Below are positions 11,380-22,244 of a stretch of DNA of 64,000 bases, piece after piece. The notes under the pieces are model-generated. The model saw only the letters and a program-made list of their open reading frames with translations. It searched no databases and was not told the origin of the DNA. This DNA is from Perognathus longimembris pacificus (Eukaryota; Chordata; Mammalia; Rodentia; Heteromyidae). The first letter of the stretch is position 1, and every line of letters begins with the position of its first letter. Location: positions 9,524,852-9,588,851 of the forward strand of contig NC_063173.1 in assembly GCF_023159225.1 (NCBI RefSeq). The letters run 5' to 3'. The translations under genes were made by a program, and so were the position numbers.

Positions 11380-11830
11380 CTGCTATGATTTGACACCCAT
11401 ACCCAGTGTCAAAAAGTGTGTTGGAACCTTGGTTTCCAGGTTGTTGTGGGACCTTCAACAGGCGGGGCTTAATGGGAGGCATTGGAGGCCCTGTCCTCAA
11501 CTGAGATTAAGGTCGATCTATTGACAGTGTTGCTACAAAATGAGCGAGTTTGGCTGAGTGTGCTAGCATGCCTATAATCCCAATTCCGGAGCATGCATAT
11601 ATGCGCATGCAAATGAAATGAGCAAGCCCCGCCCACACAGTTTCCTTCTTCCTGGTGATGTGATGGACCACCGGCCCCCACATGTGCTCTCATTGTGACT
11701 ACCTACCATAGAGTGACGCATCTGAAATGACCTCAGGAGACCTGAGCCAAGGCAAGAGCCAAGACGCTGCACCTCCAAAGCTCTGAGCTAAAAGACCCCT
11801 GCACTTGGCAGATGAGTCTCTCTCAAGTGT
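11380..11830 (+). repeat. MaLR-like LTR
   Basis: The order GTGTGTTGGAACCTTGGT, GGCGGGGCTTAATGGGAGG, TGTGATGGACC and GCACCTCCAAAGCTCTGAGC matches an MST/MLT-type ERVL-MaLR LTR. An ID-like fragment may be embedded near 11550-11600. Only the non-coding LTR is present, so this is an old endogenous retrovirus remnant. Confidence 0.5.
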
Positions 11831-12085
11831 TTCATTGTGGTAAGTAAATGCTGATGAATACACTTTCAAACTCATGTCTGTCAGACATAGGTCTTTCTGA
11901 GTGTGTGAGGACTCTAGGAATTCAACCTTTGATTTAAAAACTTCATCTCTTCCCCCCAAGTCACAACATCCTTATGAACTGGCAAATTAGGGACAGCTCT
12001 TTCTGTGGGGAGGTTAGCACTTGATTATACTGGAAAAAATCAGACTCACGTAATAACTGTTCAGCAAGCACCCCCTGAGTGTGAA

Positions 12086-12140
12086 TGTACACACACACAA
12101 GTTTGCATGCACACATGCATGCACACACACACACACACAA
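12086..12140 (+). repeat. (CA)n with GCATG interruptions
   Basis: An imperfect CA microsatellite containing alternating purine-pyrimidine GCATGCACACATGCATGC-type words. Confidence 0.85.
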
Positions 12141-12379
12141 TATGTGATGCTGGAAAAGAGATAGAGGATAGAGAATCTCCATCCATTGATAGAGAACAGA
12201 TCATTTTGTCAGTATAGTTGCAGAATCTGCATATTCATCATCTTAACTTATTTTTATAGAAATATCAATTAAGATATGGATAACTTGGTACTATAAGTAA
12301 GAGAGTTGGTATTTAGGAAGGTAAAATGAGTTAACAAGCAAGGCTAAACTAATAGTGAGAAAGCCCCAGCATGACTATT

Positions 12380-12394
12380 AAGAGTACATTCTGG
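12380..12394 (+). repeat. SINE target-site duplication, 5' copy
   Basis: AAGAGTACATTCTGG recurs exactly at 12596-12610 after the A-tail. Confidence 0.9.
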
Positions 12395-12595
12395 GGCTGG
12401 GGATATGGCCTAGTGGCAAGAGTGCCTGCCTCATATACATGAGGCCCTGGGTTCGATTCCCCAGCACCACATATACAGAAAATGGCCAGAAGTGGCTCTG
12501 TGGCTCAAGTGGCAGTGCTAGCCTTGAGCAAAAAGAAGCCAGGGACAGTGCTCAGGCCCTGAGTCCAAGCCCCAGGACTGGCCAAAAAAAAAAAA
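12395..12595 (+). repeat. IDL-Geo SINE with perfect 15-bp TSD
   Basis: A near-consensus copy. The left monomer runs GGCTGGGGATATGGCCTAG to GGGTTCGATTCCCC. The right monomer has TGGCTCAAGTGGCAG and GAGTCCAAGCCCCAGGACTGG. The tail is about 14 A. The 15-bp duplication shows L1-type retroposition and fixes the boundaries. Confidence 0.95.
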
Positions 12596-12610
12596 AAGAG
12601 TACATTCTGG

Positions 12611-13770
12611 CTTCATTCCCTGGGAGTGAGACCTTGTCAAGTTCAGTCTAGTTCCAGCAGTCTGGCCAGTGGACATGGACACATAACCCCTCTGTGATGC
12701 TTCTGTTTATTCATATCTGGACCACTCTGAACTGAGGCTACTGAATAGCATTGTAACAACCCTTCAATTCTAATTTGCTTTGCTCTTTGTTGGTGACAAC
12801 AGTGTCACCCTTAATTGGACCTGTCTTTCTCATTCTAGAATCAATTAAGAGAAATATACCAGAGAAAATGGCAACAATTAGATGTGTAGGGTTATGGATT
12901 CTTTCCAGGTGACAGATGCCATGAATAAATACCATTGTAATTGCTCATAATCACAGTTTAGAGGTCTCCTGAGGATGACATCTCTGAACATTTTGAATCC
13001 TTAAATGGTGTCTGGGAGTTCTGTGTCTTCCACATCAACTCTAATTTAAAGAAATGACTGCATTTTTATTGTACTGTTTTGATAAGAGAATTGTGGCATC
13101 ATGAATTAAGATTTTGTTTATTGGTACAAAAAGAAAAGGCTAGATCCTTTAAGAACTACAATGAAAGCAACTTCTAAGCAAATATTCACTAAATTGCTTA
13201 TTCAGTTATTTGTTTAAACATATGTTCAGAGGAAGTTGAAACATGCTATTATTTGAGGTTCCAAGTGTAACTGGTCCAGTTTGGAGTTGGGATGGTTAGA
13301 GGAGGTTGCCTGGAGAAAATAAAACTTAGTGAACATACAAAATAATAATGAGTCATTTAAAAGGACGAAGAGCAGTTCTAGCAAGAGAATATGGTAGACA
13401 CATGTGGAGAGACAATGAGTAGCATTTTAATTTAGTTCCAAACAATCAGATAAGGCAAAGCTACTACTGGACAAAGAGAGTACAGGAAAGATGGTAATAT
13501 GATATCTCTTTAAAAAAAAAACACACAACAAACATACTTCTCATTTATTCATTATCAAGAGAAAATCTATTTTAATTAATATTTGCATCCATTTTATGCT
13601 AAAATAAGATTGTTATTTACATGTAAGGGTATAACAAAGTATTTTAATTAGTGTGGATTCAAAAATAAGACCATTTTTGTCTTCATTTAAGGTGTGGCAT
13701 AATTTAATAAGAGCAACAGAAACATTATTATTTCAAGTTACACGAGACCATTTTCTCATCAGTTCTAGTT
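12611..13770. other. Unique, non-coding
   Basis: No recognised repeat or gene in about 1.15 kb, AT-rich toward the right. Confidence 0.5.
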
Positions 13771-13786
13771 ATGTTTCATAATTCTT

Positions 13787-13995
13787 TTTTTTTTTTTTTT
13801 TGGCCAGTCCTGGGCCTTGGACTCAGGGCCTGAGCACTGTCCCTGGCTTCTTCCCGCTCAAGGCCAGCACTCTGCCACCTGAGCCACAGCGCCCCTTCTG
13901 GCCGTTTTCCATATATGTGGTGCTGGGGAATCAAACCGAGAGCTTCATGTGTAGGAGGCAAGCACTCTTGCCACTAGGCCAGATTCCCAACCCCT
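13787..13995 (-). repeat. IDL-Geo SINE with TSD
   Basis: A T-run, then antisense Geo and antisense IDL ending in CCAGATTCCCAACCCC. ATGTTTCATAATTCTT at 13771 and ATGTTCCATAATTCTT at 13996 form a TSD with one mismatch. Confidence 0.93.
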
Positions 13996-14239
13996 ATGTT
14001 CCATAATTCTTTATGCATTAGCAATATTCCCAGGAGTCAAGTACCTTCACCCACTTGACTACAGTTAGCCTTTCTAGTTGGGAAGATCACATTTCCACCC
14101 TTAATCAGAACTCTTATACGCAATTCTCTTTAGGATTTCTCAGTTGCTATTGTCTTAAATAGGATTGGAGGAAAATAAACTATTTGACGAAAAACAAATT
14201 TATCTGTAAACAGCAACAAAAAGAATGCAATGAAAGAAT

Positions 14240-14453
14240 CAGTAGCCATTGTTTCACTGCTATAATCCTATCTACTAAGAAGGCTGAGATCTGAGGATCA
14301 CAATTCAGAGTCAGCCTGGACAAGAAAGTTTGTGAGACATTTATCTCCAATGAACCAACTGAAAGTGGAGGTATGGCTCATGTGGTAGGGCACAGCTTTG
14401 AGCAGAAAACATAAGAGACAGTGCCCAGGCCCTGAGTTGAAGCTCCCTCTCTC
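14240..14453 (+). repeat. 7SL-Geo SINE
   Basis: 7SL-like AAGGCTGAGATCTGAGGATC, then Geo with TATGGCTCATGTGGTAGGGC and GGCCCTGAGTTGAAGCTCC. Confidence 0.8.
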
Positions 14454-14530
14454 CTCAGAGAGAGAGAGAGGGAGAGACAGAGACAGAGACACAGAGAGAA
14501 ACATAGAGAGAGAGACAGGCAGATAGAGAG
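14452..14530 (+). repeat. (GA)n/(GACA)n repeat at a SINE tail
   Basis: GAGAGAGAG grading into GACAGAGACAGAGAC directly follows the Geo end, so it probably grew from the SINE tail. Antisense Ser/Leu-rich frames here are artefacts. Confidence 0.85.
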
Positions 14531-14574
14531 CAATAAATAAAAACAATAGCAAATACATAAAAAGGTGCAGTGAA

Positions 14575-14725
14575 AAGGACATGGACTTTTGATTCTGGTT
14601 ATTCCACTAACTTGGGGACCTTCAGAAGGTTGCTTGACCATTTTGAACTTAGTTTTAAATACCTGTAAAATGGGAAAACATTATGTTTTCTTAGTAAGGT
14701 GCTTTATAATCAGCTGAACAGACTT
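14575..14725 (+). repeat. MIR
   Basis: GACCTTCAGAAGGTTGCTTGACC-type core (GGACCTTCAG, GGTTGCTTGACC), then ACCTGTAAAATGGGAAAAC, matches the tRNA-SINE MIR in order and spacing. Confidence 0.78.
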
Positions 14726-14729
14726 CTGC

Positions 14730-15410
14730 AAAGCATGCAATGCAATATATAAACTTTTATTACCTATACTTCTTTATATATGTAACAAAACATGTAGCAT
14801 TCTTAATTTTCTTTTTTGTCAAATAATAAGGCCTGCTTATAGTCAGTACACATGTTTATGAGCTATTTTTTGTGAGTTCTAAAAATTAAATATCCACATG
14901 AGAAGAACGTACTAGACAGTAGGCAATAAGAGAAATTCTGAGAATGTTTCCACAGTTGCATGGATGGCACAGTAATGCTCTCTCTGATAATTGTTTTCAG
15001 CCTGCCTATGGCTCTATAGTGAAGCACAATTTCCATCTCAGTGGTAATCTTAAAAGTCAGTGACAGTCCCTTTATGCAGGCTGTTATGTCTCCTGTCTAT
15101 TTCCCATGGATCTTGCCTTTCTTGGAAAGCACAGGGAGGTATAAAGACAAGCAAGAGTGTAACTGACCCATTTGGGAATTAAGACTTCCCTCTTCCCAAT
15201 GAAATAATACATCTCTAACTTACGTGCCTATATAGTCTTCCCTCCTTAGTAAACCCCAGACTCTTGGACTATTCACCTTAGGAATTTCTGTGATTTGTTA
15301 AAAGTGGGTTTCAATGACCTGAAATTTCACCAGCAGGGAAGTCTAAAAAAAAAACCCTTTAACACCAAGGGAATCCCTGATCTTTATTCTTTTCTTAAAA
15401 TATTATTAGT
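14730..15410. other. Unique, non-coding
   Basis: Nothing recognised in about 680 bp. Confidence 0.5.
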
Positions 15411-15415
15411 GAGTG

Positions 15416-15606
15416 GGCTGGGAATATGGCCAAGTGGTAGAGTGCTTGCCTTATATACATGAAACCCTAGGTTCAATTCCTCAGCACCACATATATTGAA
15501 AAGGCCAGAAGTGGTGCTGTGGCTCAAGTGGAAGAGTGCTAGCCTTGAGAAAAATGAAGCCAGAGACAGTGCTCAGGAATTAAGTTCAAGCCCCCTGATT
15601 GGCATA
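15416..15606 (+). repeat. IDL-Geo SINE
   Basis: GGGCTGGGAATATGGCC, GGTTCAATTCCTCAGCACC, then Geo TGGCTCAAGTGGAAGAG. The A-tail has been replaced by an AT repeat. Confidence 0.88.
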
Positions 15607-15745
15607 TATATAATATATATATTAATTGTACAAATAAGGAGTTTCATGTGACATTTTCATATATGTATATAAAGTAGCTTGATCATATTCCTCTCATTAT
15701 TTCATTCTACTTCCCCAATAGACCTTCCTCATCCCATCTACTTTT
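15607..15745 (-). repeat. L1 3' end, lineage C
   Basis: TTAATTGTACAAATAAGGAG and TGACATTTTCATATATG read as antisense of the terminus seen on the + strand near 57500. Confidence 0.55.
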
Positions 15746-15779
15746 ATGCATATCTTTTACTTTTTGTTCTGGATTTTTC

Positions 15780-16110
15780 ATATGAGAGATAACATGATAT
15801 AGTCAGAATAGCAATCATCATGAAAACAAACAACCACGAATTATGGCAAAGGTGAGGGACAAAGGCAAAAACAGATGCTGACACACTGTTGGTGGGAAGG
15901 TCAAATTCTCCAGTTACTATGGAAGTCAGCATGGAGTCCATCAACAATCTGAAAGTAGAGCTACGATGTGATGCTGCTACATGACTTTTGGATATGCCAG
16001 AATGAATGAGTCAAAGGCATCATGTAGCAGAGATACCAGTACATTCTTGTTTATCCAAGCATAATAAAAGATACCCAAATTAAAAAGAAAAACTTAGGTA
16101 CCTACCAATG
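15780..16110 (+). mobile_element. Old L1 ORF2 C-terminal fragment
   Basis: GACACACTGTTGGTGGGAAG and TTACTATGGAAGTCAGCATG match the zinc-knuckle region of old L1 ORF2. It is decayed, with no open frame. Confidence 0.7.
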
Positions 16111-16354
16111 GATGAGTGAGGGCATTATTTTCAAGTAAAAGCTACAAATAACAACAAAAGAAGTAACTTTTGGTGCATCCTGGACTTGGTTTCTGCCTCT
16201 GCTGGACATCTTGATATCTCCAAATTCTCTCCATTTCCATCTCACATGCAACTTTCTACTACTCAATCTTCATCAGAGCACTGGATTTATCTGCCTGTAT
16301 TAGACAGAAAATTGAATTCTATGCTATGATAATATATTTTCTGCTATTAAAATG
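16111..16354. other. Unassigned
   Basis: A short stretch between L1 pieces, possibly more decayed L1. Nothing definite. Confidence 0.4.
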
Positions 16355-16885
16355 GTTTTAATACAATATCCAGGGTATTAAAATCAACACAATGATATCA
16401 GGGGTAAAACCATGGGAAGGGAATATGAAGAAAAAAAACAACAGAAGGGCACGGTTTCACATGGCATGTTGAAAATAATTACCACAGTGATATCCACTTG
16501 TTTCCATAACTTGAATTTTATTTTTCTCAGCATCATCTTATGTGTTCATATGGGCATAGCTCTTGAACCATTGTGATCTTCTGCTAGGACTATGCTAGAT
16601 GTGTACTGATTATGTATTGGAACTAGGGACGGGAAAGAGAACACCAAAATCAAGAGACGATGGATAAAAAGACAAACCAATGCAAAAGCAATGCTCACAA
16701 AACTATGGTGGAAACCAGCTGTACAACTCATGGGGAGTAGAGGGAAATGGGGAAGGGGGAGGTAGGGGGAAATGAGAGAGGAACTAACAAGTTGTATAGG
16801 AAATGTACTCACTGCCTTATATATGAAACTGTAACCCTTCTCTACATCACTTTGACAATAAAGAAATGAAATAAATAAAATAAAA
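16355..16885 (+). mobile_element. L1 3' end with 5' inversion, lineage A
   Basis: Bases 16355-16598 are minus-strand L1 3' UTR (antisense of the CACATAAGATGATGCT block near 16535). Bases 16599-16885 continue on the plus strand with a later part of the same 3' UTR, including a G-rich tract at about 16730-16775 and a terminal CACTTTGACAATAA. This is the expected structure of twin priming. A degenerate TSD (AAAATGGTTTTAA near 16347, AAAAAGGTGTTAA near 16882) is possible. Confidence 0.8.
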
Positions 16886-16889
16886 AGGT

Positions 16890-17330
16890 GTTAAGCAGTA
16901 GCATGCATGTGTGTGCTTTGTAAATCCAGATAAATTATTTAACTTTTCTTAATATACTACTTTGTCAGTACAATTGGGATGATCCGAAGTTATTACAAAG
17001 GACCAAAAAAACAGGAATGTATTTTAAAAGCACCTGGGTAGTATTTTGAAAATAGCAGGTAAGAGAACTCTATTATTATGGCTATTGTTATCATCATATT
17101 CATCCTCGTTATCACTACTATCATATTATTTAGAACATAAGCCAGGAATACAGAAGTTTCGACAGGGGAAAGGTGTTCTCTTGGCACCTGAATGGAGATG
17201 TCTGTGGACAGCCCTAACTCTCTAAAGCCCATGTCTGCAGAGCCGCTGCTACAGAGGGCAGCTTCACATAGGCTTGGATTATTTGAACTTCTGCTTCTGG
17301 TCTCTTTCTTCAAGGATGTAGAGTTTCCAC
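16890..17330. other. Unassigned, non-coding
   Basis: The minus-strand frame 16993-17313 has no domain or family resemblance that I recognise. Confidence 0.45.
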
Positions 17331-17334
17331 CCTC

Positions 17335-17760
17335 CAGATTTCTTGATTAGGCTGATTCCGAGGTATCCTTATTTATCTTTTGAGACTATTGTGAATAGAT
17401 TTTTCCCCCTGATTTCCTTCTCTCTCTATTCATTGTTGGCATACGGAAAGGCACTGTTGGTGGTGGATTTCATATCCTACTCTACTGCCAAAGTCATAGA
17501 TAAGCTTTAGGAGCTTAGAAATGGAGTCTGTAGGATTCTTTAGGTACAAGATCATTATCATGTGCAAATAGGAACAGCTTGACTTCTTTCCCTATTTGGA
17601 TCCCATTTTATGTCATTCTCTTGCTTATTCTCTGGCTAAGAATTCCAGTATTATATTGAAAAGGAATAAAGACTGTGGACATCCTTGTCTTTTTCCTGAT
17701 TTTAAGGAAATTATTTAGTTTTCTACCATTTCTGTTCACTAGAATCACCTTTTAAGCAAA
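17335..17760 (-). mobile_element. Old L1 ORF2 reverse-transcriptase fragment
   Basis: Antisense of the L1 reverse-transcriptase region. The + strand reads CCTATTTGGATCCCATTTTA and GTGGACATCCTTGTC, which are antisense of the block downstream of the catalytic YADD/FADD-type box. Frameshifts and stops are frequent. Confidence 0.75.
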
Positions 17761-18660
17761 ATACCTACACATAAGACTTATACTCAAGCTTTGCAAGTTG
17801 GGGCATTTTCTTTAATATCCCATTTTCATTTCCTGTTTCTTAGAAAAAGAACTGCAGGGAGACAAACCACTAGCAATGGTGTGACATGCCAAGAAACCGC
17901 AATCTTATTTCTAGCTTCTAAAAGTGTCTTGTAAACAGAGAGCAGAGAATGAGAGTCATCTTAGACCTTGTTAACTTGGAAATTTCAGAAAATATTTTTG
18001 TTTGAGAGATGTAAATCTGGTGGCAGAACATTTGTTATAAAAGTTTTTGATGTCATAATAAATAGGACCATCTCTAATGAAGAGAATTTTTCTTAATAGG
18101 ACTTGTTTGCATTGTTTGTAAAGAAAAGGCTGTATTTTTGCTCTGCCAAAGTAAATGACATATGCAATTCTCATTTAATACTCCCTTTACAAATTCTGCT
18201 TATTTGCTTTAATGTTTGTGTCTGCAAATTGATGAGAGAAATTTGTTTATACCCCGAATAGGACAATAGAGAACTGTAATTCTATTTCACTACATGCTCA
18301 CTATTTCTGCCCTAGGGAAAATAATCAAACAAAAGAGACACCACCCTTCCTTCTTTGGAAATAAAAAGCTTTAGGCTCTTGGCAAAATTTCTGCTATGCA
18401 CATACCACTAATCATCAAATGGACCATGGGATTAAGATTACTATCTCAGGCTAAGGGCCAAATTTTGCACAGCAATTATAACAACTTAGAATTGTTTGAT
18501 AAGGAATTCAGGACATGTGAACATTTGAATTAATTTTAATATTTTCTGCCTTATGATGATTCAAAGAATCAAAATACATTCTGATCTAAGATTGGTGGTA
18601 AACTAATCTAGGCTACCTCACTGTAACATACTGTAATTTCTATTTTATGGGACAGGTAAT
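17761..18660. other. Unique, non-coding
   Basis: About 900 bp without a recognised repeat or gene. Confidence 0.5.
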
Positions 18661-18661
18661 A

Positions 18662-18785
18662 AACATTGGTGGCCATACTTATAATCCTAGCTGCACAGAC
18701 AGTTAAAATCAGAGGATAATGGATCCAAAGCCAGCCTGGGCAGGAAAGTCTGTGAGACGCTTACCTCCAATGAAATACACATACC

Positions 18786-18830
<45 letters not shown>

Positions 18831-18945
18831 ACACACCACAGAGAGAATGTGGTGGGATGGCTGTAATGGTAAACAGCTTTGAGTGTAAAAGCTAAGAGAT
18901 TGTGCCCAGACACTGAATTCAAACCCTAGTATTGACAAGCAGAGT
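18662..18945 (+). repeat. 7SL-Geo SINE with (CA)n expanded in its linker
   Basis: The 7SL-like half ends in GAAAGTCTGTGAGACGC. A (CA)n run at about 18785-18838 occupies the linker. A diverged Geo half follows, ending in GAATTCAAACCCTAG. Confidence 0.8.
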
Positions 18946-19124
18946 GGGGGGAGGGGCAGAATCCCTTAAGAGGAAATAATGTTCCCAATCGCATACAAAA
19001 TAGGAGCCAGAATTCTTACCTATGATCTCTGACTCTCCAGTGCAATACTGCTTCATTCCAACTTCGGGGAATGTTTATTGTACTCTGGGCACCCCCTTAT
19101 GTGATTCCATGTATATCTACTTTA

Positions 19125-21240
19125 TAGTATTAGAATATCCAGGACTTAACTCTCAATATTAATGGACTTAACTTTCTAATTAAATGACACAGACTGACTA
19201 GTTGGATCAAAAACCAAGATCCACCCACCTGCTGACTACAGAGACACATGTTGCCAACAAAAACAAACATTCTCAAAGTGAAAGGCTGGAATAAAATCTC
19301 TTAAGCAAATGGTCCCCATAAACAGACTGGAATAGCAATGCTAATATCAGATAAAATACACCCCAAATTAAACTTAGTGAAAAGAGACAAAAGAGGACAT
19401 TATGTACTAATTAAAGGGAACTCTCTAAGAGGAGGCTATAACAATTCTAAATATCTATATACCAAATATGGGCGCACCTAACTTCATGAAACACTTATTA
19501 CTTACCCTAAAAATCCTACATAGATCCAAACACATTGATGGGTGGCGACTTCAACACATCACTGTCACCTCTGGATAGATTATACAGGGGCAACTCAGGA
19601 AAGAAACTCAGAACAAAACAATTGCATTAACCAGCAAAACTAACAGTCAACTACAGAATAGTAAACCTTGCAGTAGCAGCATATATATTCTTCTCAGCAG
19701 CTCTCCAGAATAGATCACATTTTAGGTCAAAAAGCAAATCTGTACAAATTCAAGAAAATGAAAGTATTCCCTACATTCTGTCAGGCCAGTATGGAATAAA
19801 ATTAAAGGCTAACACCAAAAGCCATCAAAAAAATGTCTCTAACTGGTGGAGACTGAACATCACCTTGCTGAATGGCCAACAAATCACTGAAGAGATTAGA
19901 ATGGAATTTCAAATGTTTATGGAACTTAACAAAAATGAACACAAAATATCAGCTCCTCCGAGAGCTGCAAAGCCAATGCTCAGACAAAAATATATACCTC
20001 TAGTGCCTACATCACCAAATTGGAGAAATCTTAATTTAATATTTTAATGAGGAACCTCAAGCTTCTTGAGTAACAGGAACAATCAAAAACCCATACCAGT
20101 AGATGGAAAGAAATAATTTTAAAAATTATCAATAAATGAATTAGAAACTAAAAAGCCATAGAAATAATCAACCAAACAAAAAGTTGGTTCTTTGAAGAAA
20201 ATGAAAAAAATTGACAGATCTTTACCAAATATGACCAGAAAAAGGAGAGAACACATGAAAATAAATAAAATTAGAGATGAAAATGGGAACATCATGACAG
20301 AAACAAGTAAGAAGCAGAGCATTATAAGGGAATACTTTACAAAACTTTAGGCTAACAAATTGGAGAATCTGGAAGAAATGTAAGAATTCCTAGCACCAAC
20401 TAAATAGACCTGTAACAGATAATGAAATCAAAATGGCAATGAAAGACTTCTCATCCAAGAAAAGCCCAGGAGCCTATTGACTTATAGCTGAAGGTCTTCA
20501 AAGGAGCACTCCAAGAATTCTGAAACTCTTCAATGAAATAGAAAGGGAAAGATCACTCACTACTAATCCCATTCTATAAAGCCAGCATAACGCTCATTCC
20601 AAATCCAAAGAGGGATTCAACAAAGTAAACTATTAACCTATTTCTTTGGTGAACATCAATGAAAAACTTCTGAATAAAATTCTGGCCAACTGAATTCAAC
20701 AACTAGCCAAAAAGAAATCATTCAGTATGATCAAATGGGATTCACTCTAGGGATACAAAACTGGTTCGATATATGCAAGTCAAATAATGTAATTCAACAC
20801 ATCAACAGGAACAAAGACAAGAACTACACGATCATATCAATAGATCCAGAAAAAGCATTTGACAAGATTCAACACACCTTTATGAAAAAAGTACTAGAAA
20901 AGTTAGGAATACATGAGACTTTCCTCAATATAATAAAGTCTGTATAGGACAAACCTACAGCCAACATTATTCTTAATGTTGAAAAGTTAAAATCATTTTT
21001 TCTAAAATCAGGAAGGAGACAAGGATGTCTGTTCTCTGCATTGCTCTTCAATGTAGTACTGGAATTCCTAGCAGGAACAATAAGGGAAAAGAAAAACATA
21101 CAGAGGATCCAAAAGGGGAAAGAAGTAAAACTATCCTTCTTTGAAGATGACATGATCCTATATTTAAAGAACTCTATAGATTCTTCCCCAAGTTACTTGA
21201 GCTGATCTGAAACTTTGAAACGTGAGCTGATCTAAAAGTA
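19125..21240 (+). pseudogene. Decayed L1 ORF2 (endonuclease end to reverse transcriptase)
   Basis: About 2.1 kb follows the L1 ORF2 order. It covers the endonuclease C-terminus and the reverse-transcriptase palm, with [13 protein letters not shown] at about 20855-20890. Near 21000-21150 there is a [19 protein letters not shown] block and then FEDDMILYL where the catalytic FADD box should be. The Ala-to-Glu change beside the catalytic aspartates, together with several stops and frameshifts, shows it is inactive. The 3' part is missing. Only pieces remain open (19865-20047, 20735-20947). Confidence 0.85.
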
Positions 21241-22044
21241 ATAATTTAGGGCACCATTTACCATTTCTCCTGTGTTTATAGATCTACTGAATGGTTTTAC
21301 TGGCATAAGCTATGCCGGTCGATCTCAGCTGAACTCACTTTTGAATGTGTGAACTTTTGGTAGTCAGCAATTATATGATTAGCAGGAACTCAAGTAAGAC
21401 ATATTTGCTTCAGAAGATTTTTTTTTCATTTTTGGTTGGATTATTTCTAGAGAACAAATGGAAATGTACAGGGAGTTATGAACTCTAGACTTGAAACTGG
21501 TTCACCATTATTACTCCTATGACTGATCGCTAAAACAAAACACAACATCATTTTAGATTCATGGGATAATGATATATGTATATGCATATATGTACACAAA
21601 CAGATATAATTTATGAGAGTAGTAGTTGCAAAGCAAAATAGTGTTGAAAAAGTGTGGATGTAAGACAGAAATAATAGAACAATAGGTTCATTTTACAGCT
21701 GGTAAACCAATGAGCAACAGACTCAGTGTACTGTGCAATGTGACCTTTGCTATTCCTTGAGTCTGTTGTGGACATTTGGTGGTTCAAAACACTAATTATC
21801 TAGAAAGAAAAAGATCACATATGAAAATATGTTACTATTGCATTTTCCTGGCATTTTTCCTGTATTTACAATCACACATGGGCTCATTCAGATTACAAAA
21901 CCATATGTTACAGTAGAACAGACCACCAAAGTCTGTAAAGGATTTATTGTACTACATTTTTTTTTCAAAGTAGCAACACATCAGTTATATTAACAGCTAT
22001 CTTCTAGGTTTTCAATACAGAAACAAGCTGGTGAGTAACATCCA
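21241..22044. other. Unique, non-coding
   Basis: No recognised repeat. There is a short TATGTATATGCATATATG-type AT palindrome near 21573. Confidence 0.5.
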
Positions 22045-22238
22045 TAGTCTATCAGCCTCAGCCTGCTAATACTGTGGGCTTGGCCATTCTTCGTTATGTT
22101 GCTTTATTCAATGACATGTATGATGTCCAATGCCATTCCTATTTTCTCTAAGCTACCAGCATCTCCTCTCCAGGTATGACTAACAAATATGTCCCTAGAA
22201 ATTCCCAACAAACACCCCCAGTTGAGAACCACTAGACT
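22045..22238 (-). mobile_element. MER20 (hAT-Charlie) remnant
   Basis: The right end CCCAGTTGAGAACCACTAG and the internal AACAAATATGTCCCTAGAAA and ATTCTTCGTTATG blocks match the antisense MER20 order over nearly its full length of about 200 bp. It is a non-autonomous DNA transposon with no coding capacity. Confidence 0.72.
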
Positions 22239-22244
22239 AGACAA

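Noticed and set aside
12395..12480. tRNA-Ala-like sequence as a tRNA gene
   Set aside because: It has A and B boxes but is the left monomer of a SINE present many times, with a TSD and an A-tail.
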